Assembly (NCBI RefSeq): GCF_008326305.1
Contig: NZ_BIXY01000007.1
Coordinates: 55,143-119,142 of the forward strand
Length of the DNA stretch: 64,000 nucleotides
Origin: Dictyobacter arantiisoli
GTDB taxonomy: Bacteria > Chloroflexota > Ktedonobacteria > Ktedonobacterales > Ktedonobacteraceae
Reading direction: 5' to 3'
The notes beneath the pieces were generated by a model, which did no database searches, was not told the origin of the DNA, and saw nothing but the letters and a program-made list of their open reading frames with translations. The first letter of the stretch is position 1, and each line of letters begins with the position of its first letter. Positions 9,125 to 16,726 of the stretch are shown here, piece by piece. The translations under genes were made by a program, and so were the position numbers.

Positions 9125-9196
9125 GCCGAAGTAGCTCAGTGGTAGAGCAACGGTTTTGTAAACCGTCGGTCGTCAGTTCAATCCTGACCTTCGGCT
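9125..9196 (+). tRNA. tRNA-Thr(TGT), copy 1
   Basis: A 72-nt cloverleaf: acceptor GCCGAAG/CTTCGGC, D stem GCTC/GAGC, anticodon stem ACGGT/ACCGT with loop TTTGTAA (anticodon TGT, reads ACA), variable loop of five bases, T stem GTCAG/CTGAC with TTCAATC. Discriminator T; CCA is not encoded. A T run (CTCTTTTTTTTGCC) right after it can serve as terminator. Identical in sequence to the copy at 13526. Confidence 0.95.
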
Positions 9197-9203
9197 CTTT
9201 TTT

Positions 9204-9434
9204 TTGCCTTTTTTCAACAACCTCCCTTCCTTCCTCACCCCATCCATATTTTTAGCAGTTTCTAGAAATGGCAAAAACTATGCCTTCAGGACGGCTAGCC
9301 TTCAGGCCACAGGATATGACAAACTCTTCGTTGGCTCACTTGGTGGCGGTCAACCCAGAGTTATTGCGGCAGATGGTGCAGGTGGTATCGCCCAAAACGC
9401 AGTACTAAATATTGCAGGTTGGACCACAATCTAA
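9204..9434 (+). pseudogene. Possible gene remnant with a beta-propeller-like tail
   Basis: A frame of 76 codons begins only 8 bp after the tRNA and has no ribosome site. Its second half (YAFRTASLQATGY, LFVGSLGGGQPRVIA, NIAGWT) has the rhythm of a TolB/PD40-type propeller blade, as if it were the last part of a longer exported protein. It may be the tail of a gene lost by rearrangement near the duplicated tRNA. The identity is not secure. Confidence 0.3.
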
Positions 9435-9571
9435 TAAGTAATCTAGTAAAATATAGTGAACTACTTCACAAATAAATTGTGTAACACTTCACAGTAAATC
9501 AATGTATTACAAATTATACTTTATTCATGCTTATGATCCTCCATATTTGTAGAATAAAAGGAAATTACATC

Positions 9572-10672
9572 ATGAACAAAACTATCAATAACTCAAAAAA
9601 CATCCTTTCAAGCCAATTGTCACGTCGTTCTGTAATAATTGCTGGATTAGCAGGAATTGCATTAGCGACCACTGGATTGTCAGAAAATGTATCCCGTGTC
9701 GCGGCTACACAGATTGCACAACCCCCGGCTGGAAAAACGTTGCTTGTTCGTTCGGATATCCACCCATCCGTCCCTGTAACCTGGCTCTCTAATGGTCATC
9801 AGATTGCCTCCGGAGGGAAAACATCATCCATTGATATATGGGATGCTACCACTGGAGCGCGTTCAAGTAGTATTAACTACAGTTCGATCAATAATAGCCC
9901 ATTTGCTGTTTCCCCTGATGGTAAACATCTGGTCACTGCGAATAATAGTACTGCCTCAGGCACCACTCCACCCCCGATAGCAACTGTTTGGAATACTGCG
10001 ACCGGTCAACGCGTGCTAAACTTTAAAAATCCACCTGTCGTTAATCCACTAGCAGCGGCTTTAGATATAGCCTGGTCTCCTGATGGAAAATATGTGGCTG
10101 CAGTGTATCTCAATGTGGTGTATGTATGGGAAGCTTCAACTGGCAAAATACTGCATACGCTTAATCCTAATGGCAATATTTCAAGAGTAGCCTGGTCACA
10201 TACCAGTCGCTACATTGTGGCCGGGCACGATGCATTAGGCTCTGGCATTATCAATCCTCAAATCTATACGTGGAATAGTGATACAGGCGCACTGCTTTAT
10301 AAAAAGAATGGTTGGGCCACTGCCATTTCTATCTCACCAGATGACCACTTTTTTGCTCATGCTGATAACAATACAGTAAAAATCCGCTCGTTACAGAGCG
10401 GCGCAATTCACACTACTTTGCCAGCGGTCGTTAATAATCAGGTCGTCGCTGTAGGCTGGTCACCTGATGGCACACGGCTTGCTTACAGCGGTGGTAGCAC
10501 TCAGTCTGTTATGTTCGATGGATATGTTAATGTGAGTGTGCTTGCTACTGGTAAGACACTTCACTATACCGGACAAAAAATGGCGGTGATGCACCTTTCC
10601 TGGTCACCGGATAGCACACGGATTGCCAGCGTTTCACTGGATCAAGTTGTAAATGTCTGGCAAGCCCGCTAG
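9572..10672 (+). CDS. Tat-exported WD40 repeat protein
   Basis: A 366-residue protein with a Tat-type signal (LSRRSVIIAGLAGIALATTGL, about residues 17-37), so it should be exported folded. The rest is a WD40 beta-propeller: repeated blades of the form WSPDGKYVAAV...VYVWEASTGKIL and WSPDSTRIASVSLDQVVNVW. No catalytic domain is visible; propellers mostly bind partners. The ATG at 9572 has AAAGGA 8-9 bp upstream and puts the twin arginines at the right distance from the start. A 40-nt palindrome follows the gene. It lies between the two tRNA-Thr copies. Confidence 0.82.
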   Translation: MNKTINNSKNILSSQLSRRSVIIAGLAGIALATTGLSENVSRVAATQIAQPPAGKTLLVRSDIHPSVPVTWLSNGHQIASGGKTSSIDIWDATTGARSSSINYSSINNSPFAVSPDGKHLVTANNSTASGTTPPPIATVWNTATGQRVLNFKNPPVVNPLAAALDIAWSPDGKYVAAVYLNVVYVWEASTGKILHTLNPNGNISRVAWSHTSRYIVAGHDALGSGIINPQIYTWNSDTGALLYKKNGWATAISISPDDHFFAHADNNTVKIRSLQSGAIHTTLPAVVNNQVVAVGWSPDGTRLAYSGGSTQSVMFDGYVNVSVLATGKTLHYTGQKMAVMHLSWSPDSTRIASVSLDQVVNVWQAR

Positions 10673-10806
10673 ATTACGCTACTTTCTCTCACTCACAGGC
10701 AAGTGATGTTCATCATTGACTCCTATACATAGATGGTTATCGATAATTGGCATCCCTTACCTACATCGCTGGTAAACCATCGCATGTTATCAGGAGTTAC
10801 CTCGAT

Positions 10807-10846
10807 TTTGAAACGTCATGCGCTTGCAAGCGCATGACGTTTCAAA
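10807..10846. terminator. 40-nt perfect palindrome
   Basis: Two 20-nt arms meet without a spacer (left arm TTTGAAACGTCATGCGCTTG). It sits 135 bp after the WD40 gene. No clear T run, so termination is only one possibility; it could be a binding site for a dimeric protein. Confidence 0.4.
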
Positions 10847-10868
10847 CATGCGGGAGAGCAAAATAAAC

Positions 10869-10907
10869 CAAAAAAGTGTCGGAACGCCTATTAGGGGTTC
10901 CGACACT
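10869..10907 (-). terminator. Terminator of the PL14-like gene
   Basis: Read on the minus strand, an 11-bp stem AGTGTCGGAAC/GTTCCGACACT with an 11-nt loop is followed by six T residues. This is a classical intrinsic terminator 36 bp after the stop of the gene at 10943. Confidence 0.85.
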
Positions 10908-10942
10908 AATCACTTGCAAATAAGGGATACAATAGAGAAAGC

Positions 10943-13315
10943 TTAGAATTGCTGGGTCAATAGGTTGTCATTAGAATTGGCGTCCCTTGAATTGCCAGAG
11001 ACGTCGGTCCAGAGATCCAGGTAGGCGTTCGGGCTGGTAGGACCAGTCACGGTCAGCGTGAGCACCGGAAGATCGCTATTGGCCCCCACTGGATAACCAG
11101 GCTTGATACCTGTATAGGTTGCTAACAGATGCGGTGAGGCACTGTCCGATGTATTCACTACGGTCCAGCCACTATTCTTTCCTGAGGTATTTGCCAGTTG
11201 TAATCGTGAACTATTGCCCACGACCGATAAGCCCAGCAGAATAGAGCTTTTCACTGCTCCTGTTGTGTTATGCACCTTGATCTGATACGTATGGGTATTA
11301 CCAGTCTGGGTGGCACTGACAAGCTGCACCGATAGATCGTACTGACCATCTGGATTGACTGTGGTCAGCGGGATCATGGGTGCACCCGGCGTTGGCGTTG
11401 GCCCCCCAACGGTTGGAACGGTTGGGGTCGGGGTCGGGGTTGGCTTGCCTCCAACGGCTGGATCGGTTGGGGTATCGGTTGAGGTGTTCGTTGGCGTAAC
11501 CTCTGGCGTGCCTGTCGTGTCTGTTGGCGTAACCTCTGGCGTGCCTGTCGTGTCTGTTGGCGTAACCTCTGGCGTGCCTGTCGTGTCTGTTGGCGTAACC
11601 TCTGGCGTGCCTGTCGTGTCTGTTGGCGTAACCCCTGGCGTGCCTGTCGTGTCTGTTGGCGTACCGGTCGCTGAAGTGGTAGGCACAGATGAGGTGATCA
11701 GGTGATCGCTTACCACGAAATTTGCATAATCCATTGTCGCAGTGGTCGGTAGAGGCGTGGCGCCTTTGGCGGCTCCATTCATCGAGGAATCGAAGAAAAT
11801 GCCGTTGATGCCTAACGTTGAGCTATCCGAAGGACGGTAGTTGACACCGCTGGCCTGAATCACCTGCTGATTGTCATACCACATGTCTACCTCGCCATTG
11901 GGAAGCTGATCAGCGGGATTGGTATTGAGCTTGACGAATTGCTGGATCTGGTGCCACTGACCATCCCCACTATACTTCCAGGCATTCTGTCCAATCGAGG
12001 TATTGCGGCCATCATAGGCGTACCGGGCCGTGTTCAGGGCCGAACCAACGGGAAGATAGGCACAGATGCCGCCGCCATTCTGGCGCGTCCACATGAGACG
12101 GGTGGAGAATCCCTGCCCGGCGATTGGCGACGTATTACCTTCAACCGCTGTTCCTCCATAGAGGCCAGGCAACTTCCCACCATTGGCAAAGACAAATCCT
12201 TTGGGGAAATACACATCGTAGCTCAGATAGAGACAATTAGAGGATTTCCCTGTGAGGGTCCCCAGAAACTTCGCTCCATTGATCTGCTTACTGGTGGCAG
12301 TACTCGAGTAAGCCACCTGCAAGACCTTTTGCTTCAGCTGACCGGAAGGATCATCTACGACGCTCAGGTTACTCAATCCCACGGTTTCTTTGCTCGTACT
12401 CTGGATACCCCATGACTTTTGCCAGTCCGCGCTACTGAAATCGCTGGACCAGAGGGGGGACGAGCTGGAACCGCTACTGGCACAGGTCGTCGTCTCCTGG
12501 GAATTGCTCGTTGTGTCAGGGGTTGAGGCGGCCGTCACCTCTGGTGTGGGTGTTGCTTTGGAATGGCGCGTGGCTGCTTTTCTGATAGGTGATGTTGCTG
12601 TCGGTGTTGATGTTGCACCACTCCCACTACCATTGCTGTTATTACTACTGTTATTGCCATCCGTGAGTGCGGGCTTGTAATTATAGAAGAGATTGTTTTT
12701 AATGTTGCAAACGCCACTGCTGGTAAACATCGGGGTGGTGTTCACTTCAAAACCGGGACCTGGATTGATGATGACATTCACAGCATTGTTCGGCGTAACA
12801 TTATTCTCACAGCCCTGCACATCTCCACCAACTTTGCGGGCTGGCCCCATAAATAGATCGGCATGGCCGATACCATCCTGACAGCCGGCGCATTGGTCTT
12901 CCATAATGAAATACTTTTTGACGAATGGGACATAAATAATACTGCCAACCGGGAAGTAGGTCTTCACATTACGATCCGGGGCAGCGAAGGTGACAGGGTC
13001 ATCATAGGTTCCCTTACCCTCGGTCGTCTGATTATGCAGGGTTGGAAAACCATCAGATTTGCCGTAGGCGATAAGGGACGAGGCGAGCTGACTCTCCGTC
13101 TGACCAGAATTGTCATCATAGCCATACCATGTCACCACGGTAGAGACAAATTGGGGATTGCCATTCTCAGCCTTCACATATTTGTGGGTGGTTGCTGGAG
13201 TGGCCGCCAACGCCGTCAGCGGATTAGCAGTCGATGCGATAGTCAGCATCGCAATCGCCGCCAAAGCACAGACAACCGTTAAAACAGCGCGGAGATGAGT
13301 ACGTTGCTTACGCAT
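10943..13315 (-). CDS. Secreted multidomain protein with PL14-like polysaccharide lyase region
   Basis: A 790-residue exported protein. Residues 1-38 are a signal peptide. Residues 45-205 resemble a double-psi beta-barrel fold (VVTWYGYDDN..., FPVGSIIYVPFVKKYFIMEDQC, GHADLFMG). A Ser/Thr/Asn linker leads to residues about 290-530, which look like a family 14 polysaccharide lyase (LSYDVYFPKGF, GGKLPGLYGG, GFSTRLMW, GEVDMWYDNQQV). Then come a Thr-Pro repeat region, coded by tandem 33-bp units, and a C-terminal beta-sandwich (about 660-790; YQIKVHNTTGAVKSS) that may bind sugar or the cell wall. It probably degrades a uronic-acid polysaccharide outside the cell. The lyase call rests on recognised motifs only. 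An intrinsic terminator follows. Confidence 0.75.
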   Translation of the reverse strand: MRKQRTHLRAVLTVVCALAAIAMLTIASTANPLTALAATPATTHKYVKAENGNPQFVSTVVTWYGYDDNSGQTESQLASSLIAYGKSDGFPTLHNQTTEGKGTYDDPVTFAAPDRNVKTYFPVGSIIYVPFVKKYFIMEDQCAGCQDGIGHADLFMGPARKVGGDVQGCENNVTPNNAVNVIINPGPGFEVNTTPMFTSSGVCNIKNNLFYNYKPALTDGNNSSNNSNGSGSGATSTPTATSPIRKAATRHSKATPTPEVTAASTPDTTSNSQETTTCASSGSSSSPLWSSDFSSADWQKSWGIQSTSKETVGLSNLSVVDDPSGQLKQKVLQVAYSSTATSKQINGAKFLGTLTGKSSNCLYLSYDVYFPKGFVFANGGKLPGLYGGTAVEGNTSPIAGQGFSTRLMWTRQNGGGICAYLPVGSALNTARYAYDGRNTSIGQNAWKYSGDGQWHQIQQFVKLNTNPADQLPNGEVDMWYDNQQVIQASGVNYRPSDSSTLGINGIFFDSSMNGAAKGATPLPTTATMDYANFVVSDHLITSSVPTTSATGTPTDTTGTPGVTPTDTTGTPEVTPTDTTGTPEVTPTDTTGTPEVTPTDTTGTPEVTPTNTSTDTPTDPAVGGKPTPTPTPTVPTVGGPTPTPGAPMIPLTTVNPDGQYDLSVQLVSATQTGNTHTYQIKVHNTTGAVKSSILLGLSVVGNSSRLQLANTSGKNSGWTVVNTSDSASPHLLATYTGIKPGYPVGANSDLPVLTLTVTGPTSPNAYLDLWTDVSGNSRDANSNDNLLTQQF
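11490..11654 (-). repeat. Five tandem 33-bp units coding TDTTGTPEVTP
   Basis: Five units of exactly 33 bp, almost identical at the DNA level (only the fifth has a visible change, encoding GV in place of EV). They encode the Thr-Pro linker between the lyase region and the C-terminal domain. Such identity suggests recent expansion by slippage or unequal exchange, and copy number is likely to vary between strains. Confidence 0.95.
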
Positions 13316-13460
13316 AGTAATCTAATTCCTCTTGCTTCACACATACATATTGTTCATTGTGTATTATTTGTACAGTCTTTTCCAAACAAAATACATAAAA
13401 CCGATTCTATAGTAAACAAAATAGCACAGAATAGCGAGGGAAAAAGAGGGACAAAAAAGC

Positions 13461-13490
13461 TTGACAGCCGGGAGCATAGCACGGTATAAT
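13461..13490 (+). promoter_or_regulatory. Sigma-70-type promoter of tRNA-Thr copy 2
   Basis: TTGACA at 13461-13466 and TATAAT at 13485-13490 with an 18-bp spacer. The preceding AAAAAAGC is shared with copy 1, but the spacer is different, so the box sequences were kept while the rest diverged. Confidence 0.82.
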
Positions 13491-13525
13491 CGGTACTGTT
13501 AGCAATATCCATGTGCCAACAACCA

Positions 13526-13597
13526 GCCGAAGTAGCTCAGTGGTAGAGCAACGGTTTTGTAAACCGTCGGTCGTCAGTTCAATCCTGACCTTCGGCT
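13526..13597 (+). tRNA. tRNA-Thr(TGT), copy 2
   Basis: Same 72-nt sequence as the copy at 9125, base for base, including discriminator T and lack of encoded CCA. Downstream the shared sequence continues briefly (GCCTTTTTTCA) and then diverges. Confidence 0.95.
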
Positions 13598-13692
13598 CTT
13601 CTTTTTGCCTTTTTTCAGCACCCTCCAGTTCCCATCGCTCGCATCCTTGCGGCGTGGACATCTTTACGACATAGAGATCGCAAGATCGAGTG

Positions 13693-14754
13693 TTATTCCC
13701 AGATGCCGCTCTGGATAAAGCGACGCATCTGGACAAGGTGCAGCTCAATCTCCATATGCTGATCCATCAACCATTGAGGATTGTAATAGGTATCGCGATA
13801 GAGTTCCCCGGAATCACAGCCTAACATGACCAGGGAGCCACTGATGTTATGGCGAACCATATCAGCCATCAAGATACAGGCTCCATAAAAATTGGTGCCA
13901 GTTGAACCGCCGTAGCGCTTGCCTAGCAGATCGTCAAGGAGATGAATAGCTGCATATGAGCTCACATTAGGCACAGATATCATATGGTCGATAATCTCAG
14001 GCAGAAAAGAAGATTCAATCTGAGGCCGCCCAATCCCTTCAATACCAGAACCGCCCTGAATAGTAGGGCAAGTACTGCGCGTTTGATAGTAATTATAATA
14101 GGCCGAATGTTCTGGATCGACGACACACACCTGGGTTTCATATCCCTGATAGCGAATATAGCGTCCCATTGTAGCCGCAGTACCGCCCGTGCCAGCCCCA
14201 CAAACAATCCAATGGGGAACAGGATACGGTTCATTGATCATTTGCTTAAAGATAGATTCAGCGATATTATTATTGCCACGCCAATCGGTGGCGCGTTCAG
14301 CAAAGGTAAACTGATCCATAAAATGACCATTTAGCTCGGCGGCCAGCTCATGTGCTCGCGCACGATCCTGACTGGGCTCATCCACCAGCACACACTCGCC
14401 GCCATATCTGGTGATACGCCGAATCTTTTCAGGCGAGGTACTACGAGACATCACTGCAATAAAACGCAGTCCCAACAAGCGGGCATAATAAGCTTCAGAG
14501 ATAGCCGTGCTACCTGATGAAGCCTCAATAATCGGGGTATCATGCCTGATCCAACCATTGCAGAGCGCGTAAAGAAAGAGCGAACGCGCCAGACGATGTT
14601 TCAAACTACCCGTGATATGGGTTGACTCATCTTTGATATAGAGCCGGATACGGGGTAGAAATGGCAGAGGAACCAGGATAAGATGAGTATCAGCAGAGCG
14701 GGTAAAATCAGCATTAATGGTCGCAATAGCCTCACGAACCCATAGATCAGACAT
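13693..14754 (-). CDS. PLP-dependent cysteine synthase family enzyme (Cds1-like)
   Basis: A 353-residue fold-type II PLP enzyme. The PLP lysine is in GSLKHRLA (about residue 52), the substrate loop is EASSGSTAISEA, and the phosphate-binding glycine loop is CGAGTGGTAA. The sequence resembles the Cds1 group of L-cysteine desulfhydrases more than CysK: longer C-terminus and a GSTGTNFYGA motif. It would make or break cysteine (pyruvate, sulfide and ammonia if a desulfhydrase). The start ATG at 14754 has GAGGAG 7 bp upstream; the GTG six codons before it lies on the far side of that site. Single gene, no partner seen. Confidence 0.78.
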   Translation of the reverse strand: MSDLWVREAIATINADFTRSADTHLILVPLPFLPRIRLYIKDESTHITGSLKHRLARSLFLYALCNGWIRHDTPIIEASSGSTAISEAYYARLLGLRFIAVMSRSTSPEKIRRITRYGGECVLVDEPSQDRARAHELAAELNGHFMDQFTFAERATDWRGNNNIAESIFKQMINEPYPVPHWIVCGAGTGGTAATMGRYIRYQGYETQVCVVDPEHSAYYNYYQTRSTCPTIQGGSGIEGIGRPQIESSFLPEIIDHMISVPNVSSYAAIHLLDDLLGKRYGGSTGTNFYGACILMADMVRHNISGSLVMLGCDSGELYRDTYYNPQWLMDQHMEIELHLVQMRRFIQSGIWE

Positions 14755-14897
14755 AAATATTCTCCTCAACACGCGAACACCAGGATTTTAAGTTTACCAA
14801 TATGGTTCAGATTTTACACTATATTTTCAATACAGGTCAATCATTTAAGCATGTAAGCGTTGCTCAGCGATAACTATTTCGGCTTTGCCATCCTGAT

Positions 14898-14992
14898 GAA
14901 AAACGTAAGCATCGCACGAAGCGCAAGCGTAGGTCGATGCTCCCTTACTCGTACCACCATCTCGCCCCAACGCTCCCAATGGAAAACAGTAC
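14898..14992. repeat. Dispersed intergenic repeat, family 2, copy 2
   Basis: Matches 2899-2985 along its whole length (shared blocks CATCGCA, GCGCA, AGGTC, CCCTT, CTCGTAC, CCCCAACGCTC). It fills much of the spacer between the cysteine-synthase-like gene and the SRAP gene. No coding potential. Confidence 0.6.
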
Positions 14993-15151
14993 TATTCCGT
15001 TTTTTCGAGAATGCCAGGAATTTTGGCTGGCAGGTGCGGTCTACAAGATGACCGTTTCTCTCGTATTAAATAAGAATAGTCATGCGGATACCAATAGGGG
15101 TCTAATGCAAGCAGGTGTCTTAGCATAGCAAGCGAGCAGGAGAGAAATGTT

Positions 15152-15820
15152 ATGTGTGGTCGCTATACGCTCTTTCATTCTATTCAGGATATCGCCAGCA
15201 CGTTCAATGTGCCGGTGCCAGTTTCGATGCAGATCACGCCACGTTATAACGTTGCACCAACACAGGATGTCGTGACGATCATGCATACCAATGACCAGCC
15301 TCAATTGGCGCTACTCCGCTGGGGTCTGATTCCCTCGTGGGCAAAAGAGGAGAGTATCGGGAGTAGGATGATTAATGCACGCGCAGAGACGCTGGCAGAG
15401 AAACCAAGCTTTAAGCGCCTCCTGCATGCGAAGCGCTGCCTGATCGTGGCGGATGGTTTCTATGAGTGGATGCAGGAGCCGGGCTCAAAAGTAAAGACTC
15501 CCATGTATATCACGCTGAAGAATCAACAACCCTTCGCCTTTGCCGGTCTGTGGGATAGCTGGAAAAATCCTGAGGGAGAGGCTATTCGGACCTGCACAAT
15601 TATTACCACACAGCCCAATAGCTTGATGGAATCCATTCATACCCGCATGCCAGCACTGCTGGGAGCGGATGCCCGTGACATCTGGCTTGATGCCGCTGAA
15701 CGCGATGAGCAGGCGCTTTTACATCTGCTGGGAGCGTATCCAGCGCAAGAGATGGAGGCGCGTCCGGTCTCACGGCGCGTCAATGATGTCCGCTATGATC
15801 AAGCAGATTTAATTGCCTGA
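15152..15820 (+). CDS. yedK: SRAP abasic-site processing protein (YedK/HMCES)
   Basis: Protects abasic sites in single-stranded DNA by forming a covalent thiazolidine link through its N-terminal Cys, which becomes residue 1 after loss of Met. The sequence starts MCGRYTL, the family hallmark, followed by the conserved NARAET, DGFYEW and HTRMPALL motifs that hold the DNA and the catalytic Asn, Glu and His. Length 222 residues is normal. The start is fixed by the need for Cys2, and AGGAGAG precedes it. Expressed alone as far as can be seen. Confidence 0.93.
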   Translation: MCGRYTLFHSIQDIASTFNVPVPVSMQITPRYNVAPTQDVVTIMHTNDQPQLALLRWGLIPSWAKEESIGSRMINARAETLAEKPSFKRLLHAKRCLIVADGFYEWMQEPGSKVKTPMYITLKNQQPFAFAGLWDSWKNPEGEAIRTCTIITTQPNSLMESIHTRMPALLGADARDIWLDAAERDEQALLHLLGAYPAQEMEARPVSRRVNDVRYDQADLIA

Positions 15821-15879
15821 GCGCGTTCTATACTGGCATTCATAGCAGGTAAATGTCTGCAGAGTGATCAATTTGAGTG

Positions 15880-15937
15880 TATAATACTCCTGGGACAATT
15901 GCGTCCATGTCATAGTCACGTTAAGAAGGAGTATTAT
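15880..15937 (+). promoter_or_regulatory. bioY leader: -10 box and dyad overlapping the ribosome site
   Basis: A perfect TATAAT is at 15880-15885; no good -35 box is visible. ATAATACTCC (15881-15890) is the exact inverted complement of GGAGTATTAT (15928-15937), which holds the Shine-Dalgarno sequence of bioY. If a start site lies upstream, the two arms could pair and hide the ribosome site; if the -10 box is used, the left arm is not transcribed and the dyad could only be a DNA site. Confidence 0.4.
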
Positions 15938-15941
15938 TTTT

Positions 15942-16559
15942 ATGGCTATTGCCCCGGGCACGACTATTGTAGATTATATTGGATCAGCTCGCACATCGCG
16001 CAGCCAGACCCTGGTCAAAGATGGCATATTAGTCGTCGGAGCCAGCCTTTTGATGGCGTTAGCTGCCCAGCCCCAAATTTCGCTGTTCTTCACCCCGATT
16101 CCATTGACACTGCAAACATTGATGGTGATGCTGATTGGCGCGACCCTGGGAAGTCGACGCGGTGCGCTTGCTCTGCTACTCTATCTGGCGGAAGGTGCAC
16201 TTGGCTTACCAGTTTTCGCCGGCGGCAGCGGTGGATGGCTGTATCTGGCACTTGCTCCCAGCGCAGGCTATCTCTGGGCCTGCCCAATTGCTGCCCTGGT
16301 CGTTGGTTATTTATGTGAGCGCGGCCTGGATCGCAGCTTCCTGACATCCGTACTCGCCATGCTGCCCGGCACATGTATCTTCTATGCCATTGGCGTTTCC
16401 TGGCTGGCGTTCATCACGCATATGAGCCTGGGACAGGCCATCGTTGCCGGTATGCTGCCCTTCATCCCTGGTGATCTGTTGAAGATTGTAGTGGCAGCTC
16501 TGCTCATGCCTGCAGCCTGGCAGATTGTACGCTGGTTGCAGCCAGAAAAGCACGTATAA
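15942..16559 (+). CDS. bioY: Biotin transporter substrate-binding subunit BioY
   Basis: A small membrane protein that binds biotin; it works as the S component of an ECF transporter or, in some bacteria, alone. After about 25 polar residues there are six hydrophobic segments. The family core is visible as PIPLTLQTLMVMLIGATLGSR, shown here in the part PLTLQTLMVMLIGA, then LYLAEGALGLPVFAGG and FIPGDLLKI. Length 205 residues fits. AAGGAG lies 10 bp before the ATG. ECF ATPases and EcfT are not adjacent, so shared ones elsewhere would be needed. Confidence 0.92.
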   Translation: MAIAPGTTIVDYIGSARTSRSQTLVKDGILVVGASLLMALAAQPQISLFFTPIPLTLQTLMVMLIGATLGSRRGALALLLYLAEGALGLPVFAGGSGGWLYLALAPSAGYLWACPIAALVVGYLCERGLDRSFLTSVLAMLPGTCIFYAIGVSWLAFITHMSLGQAIVAGMLPFIPGDLLKIVVAALLMPAAWQIVRWLQPEKHV

Positions 16560-16669
16560 CATTCATAAACCCATGTAAATCCGTTATACGCTATCTCCCC
16601 TACAGCTCCATATGCGCCTGTTCACAGAGGTGGATGTAGAGCTGTGGCGCAAGATGCGTGATCGATGAC

Positions 16670-16725
16670 CCTCCAAATCAAAGAAAGCCCGACCGCAAGG
16701 GTTCGGGCCTTCTTTGATTTGGAGG
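16670..16725. terminator. Long-stem terminator between bioY and the DUF512 gene
   Basis: A 23-24-bp stem (arm CCTCCAAATCAAAGAA...) with one non-Watson-Crick pair and a short loop, one base from the stop of the minus-strand gene and about 110 bp after bioY. The inner part CAAAGAA.GCCCGA recurs in the palindrome at 42581. Confidence 0.7.
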
Positions 16726-16726
16726 C

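Noticed and set aside
11490..11654. CRISPR-like regular repeats
   Set aside because: The 33-bp units are contiguous without spacers and encode an in-frame Thr-Pro linker.
15841..15941. Riboswitch ahead of bioY
   Set aside because: The leader is too short and no biotin riboswitch is known; only a simple dyad is visible.
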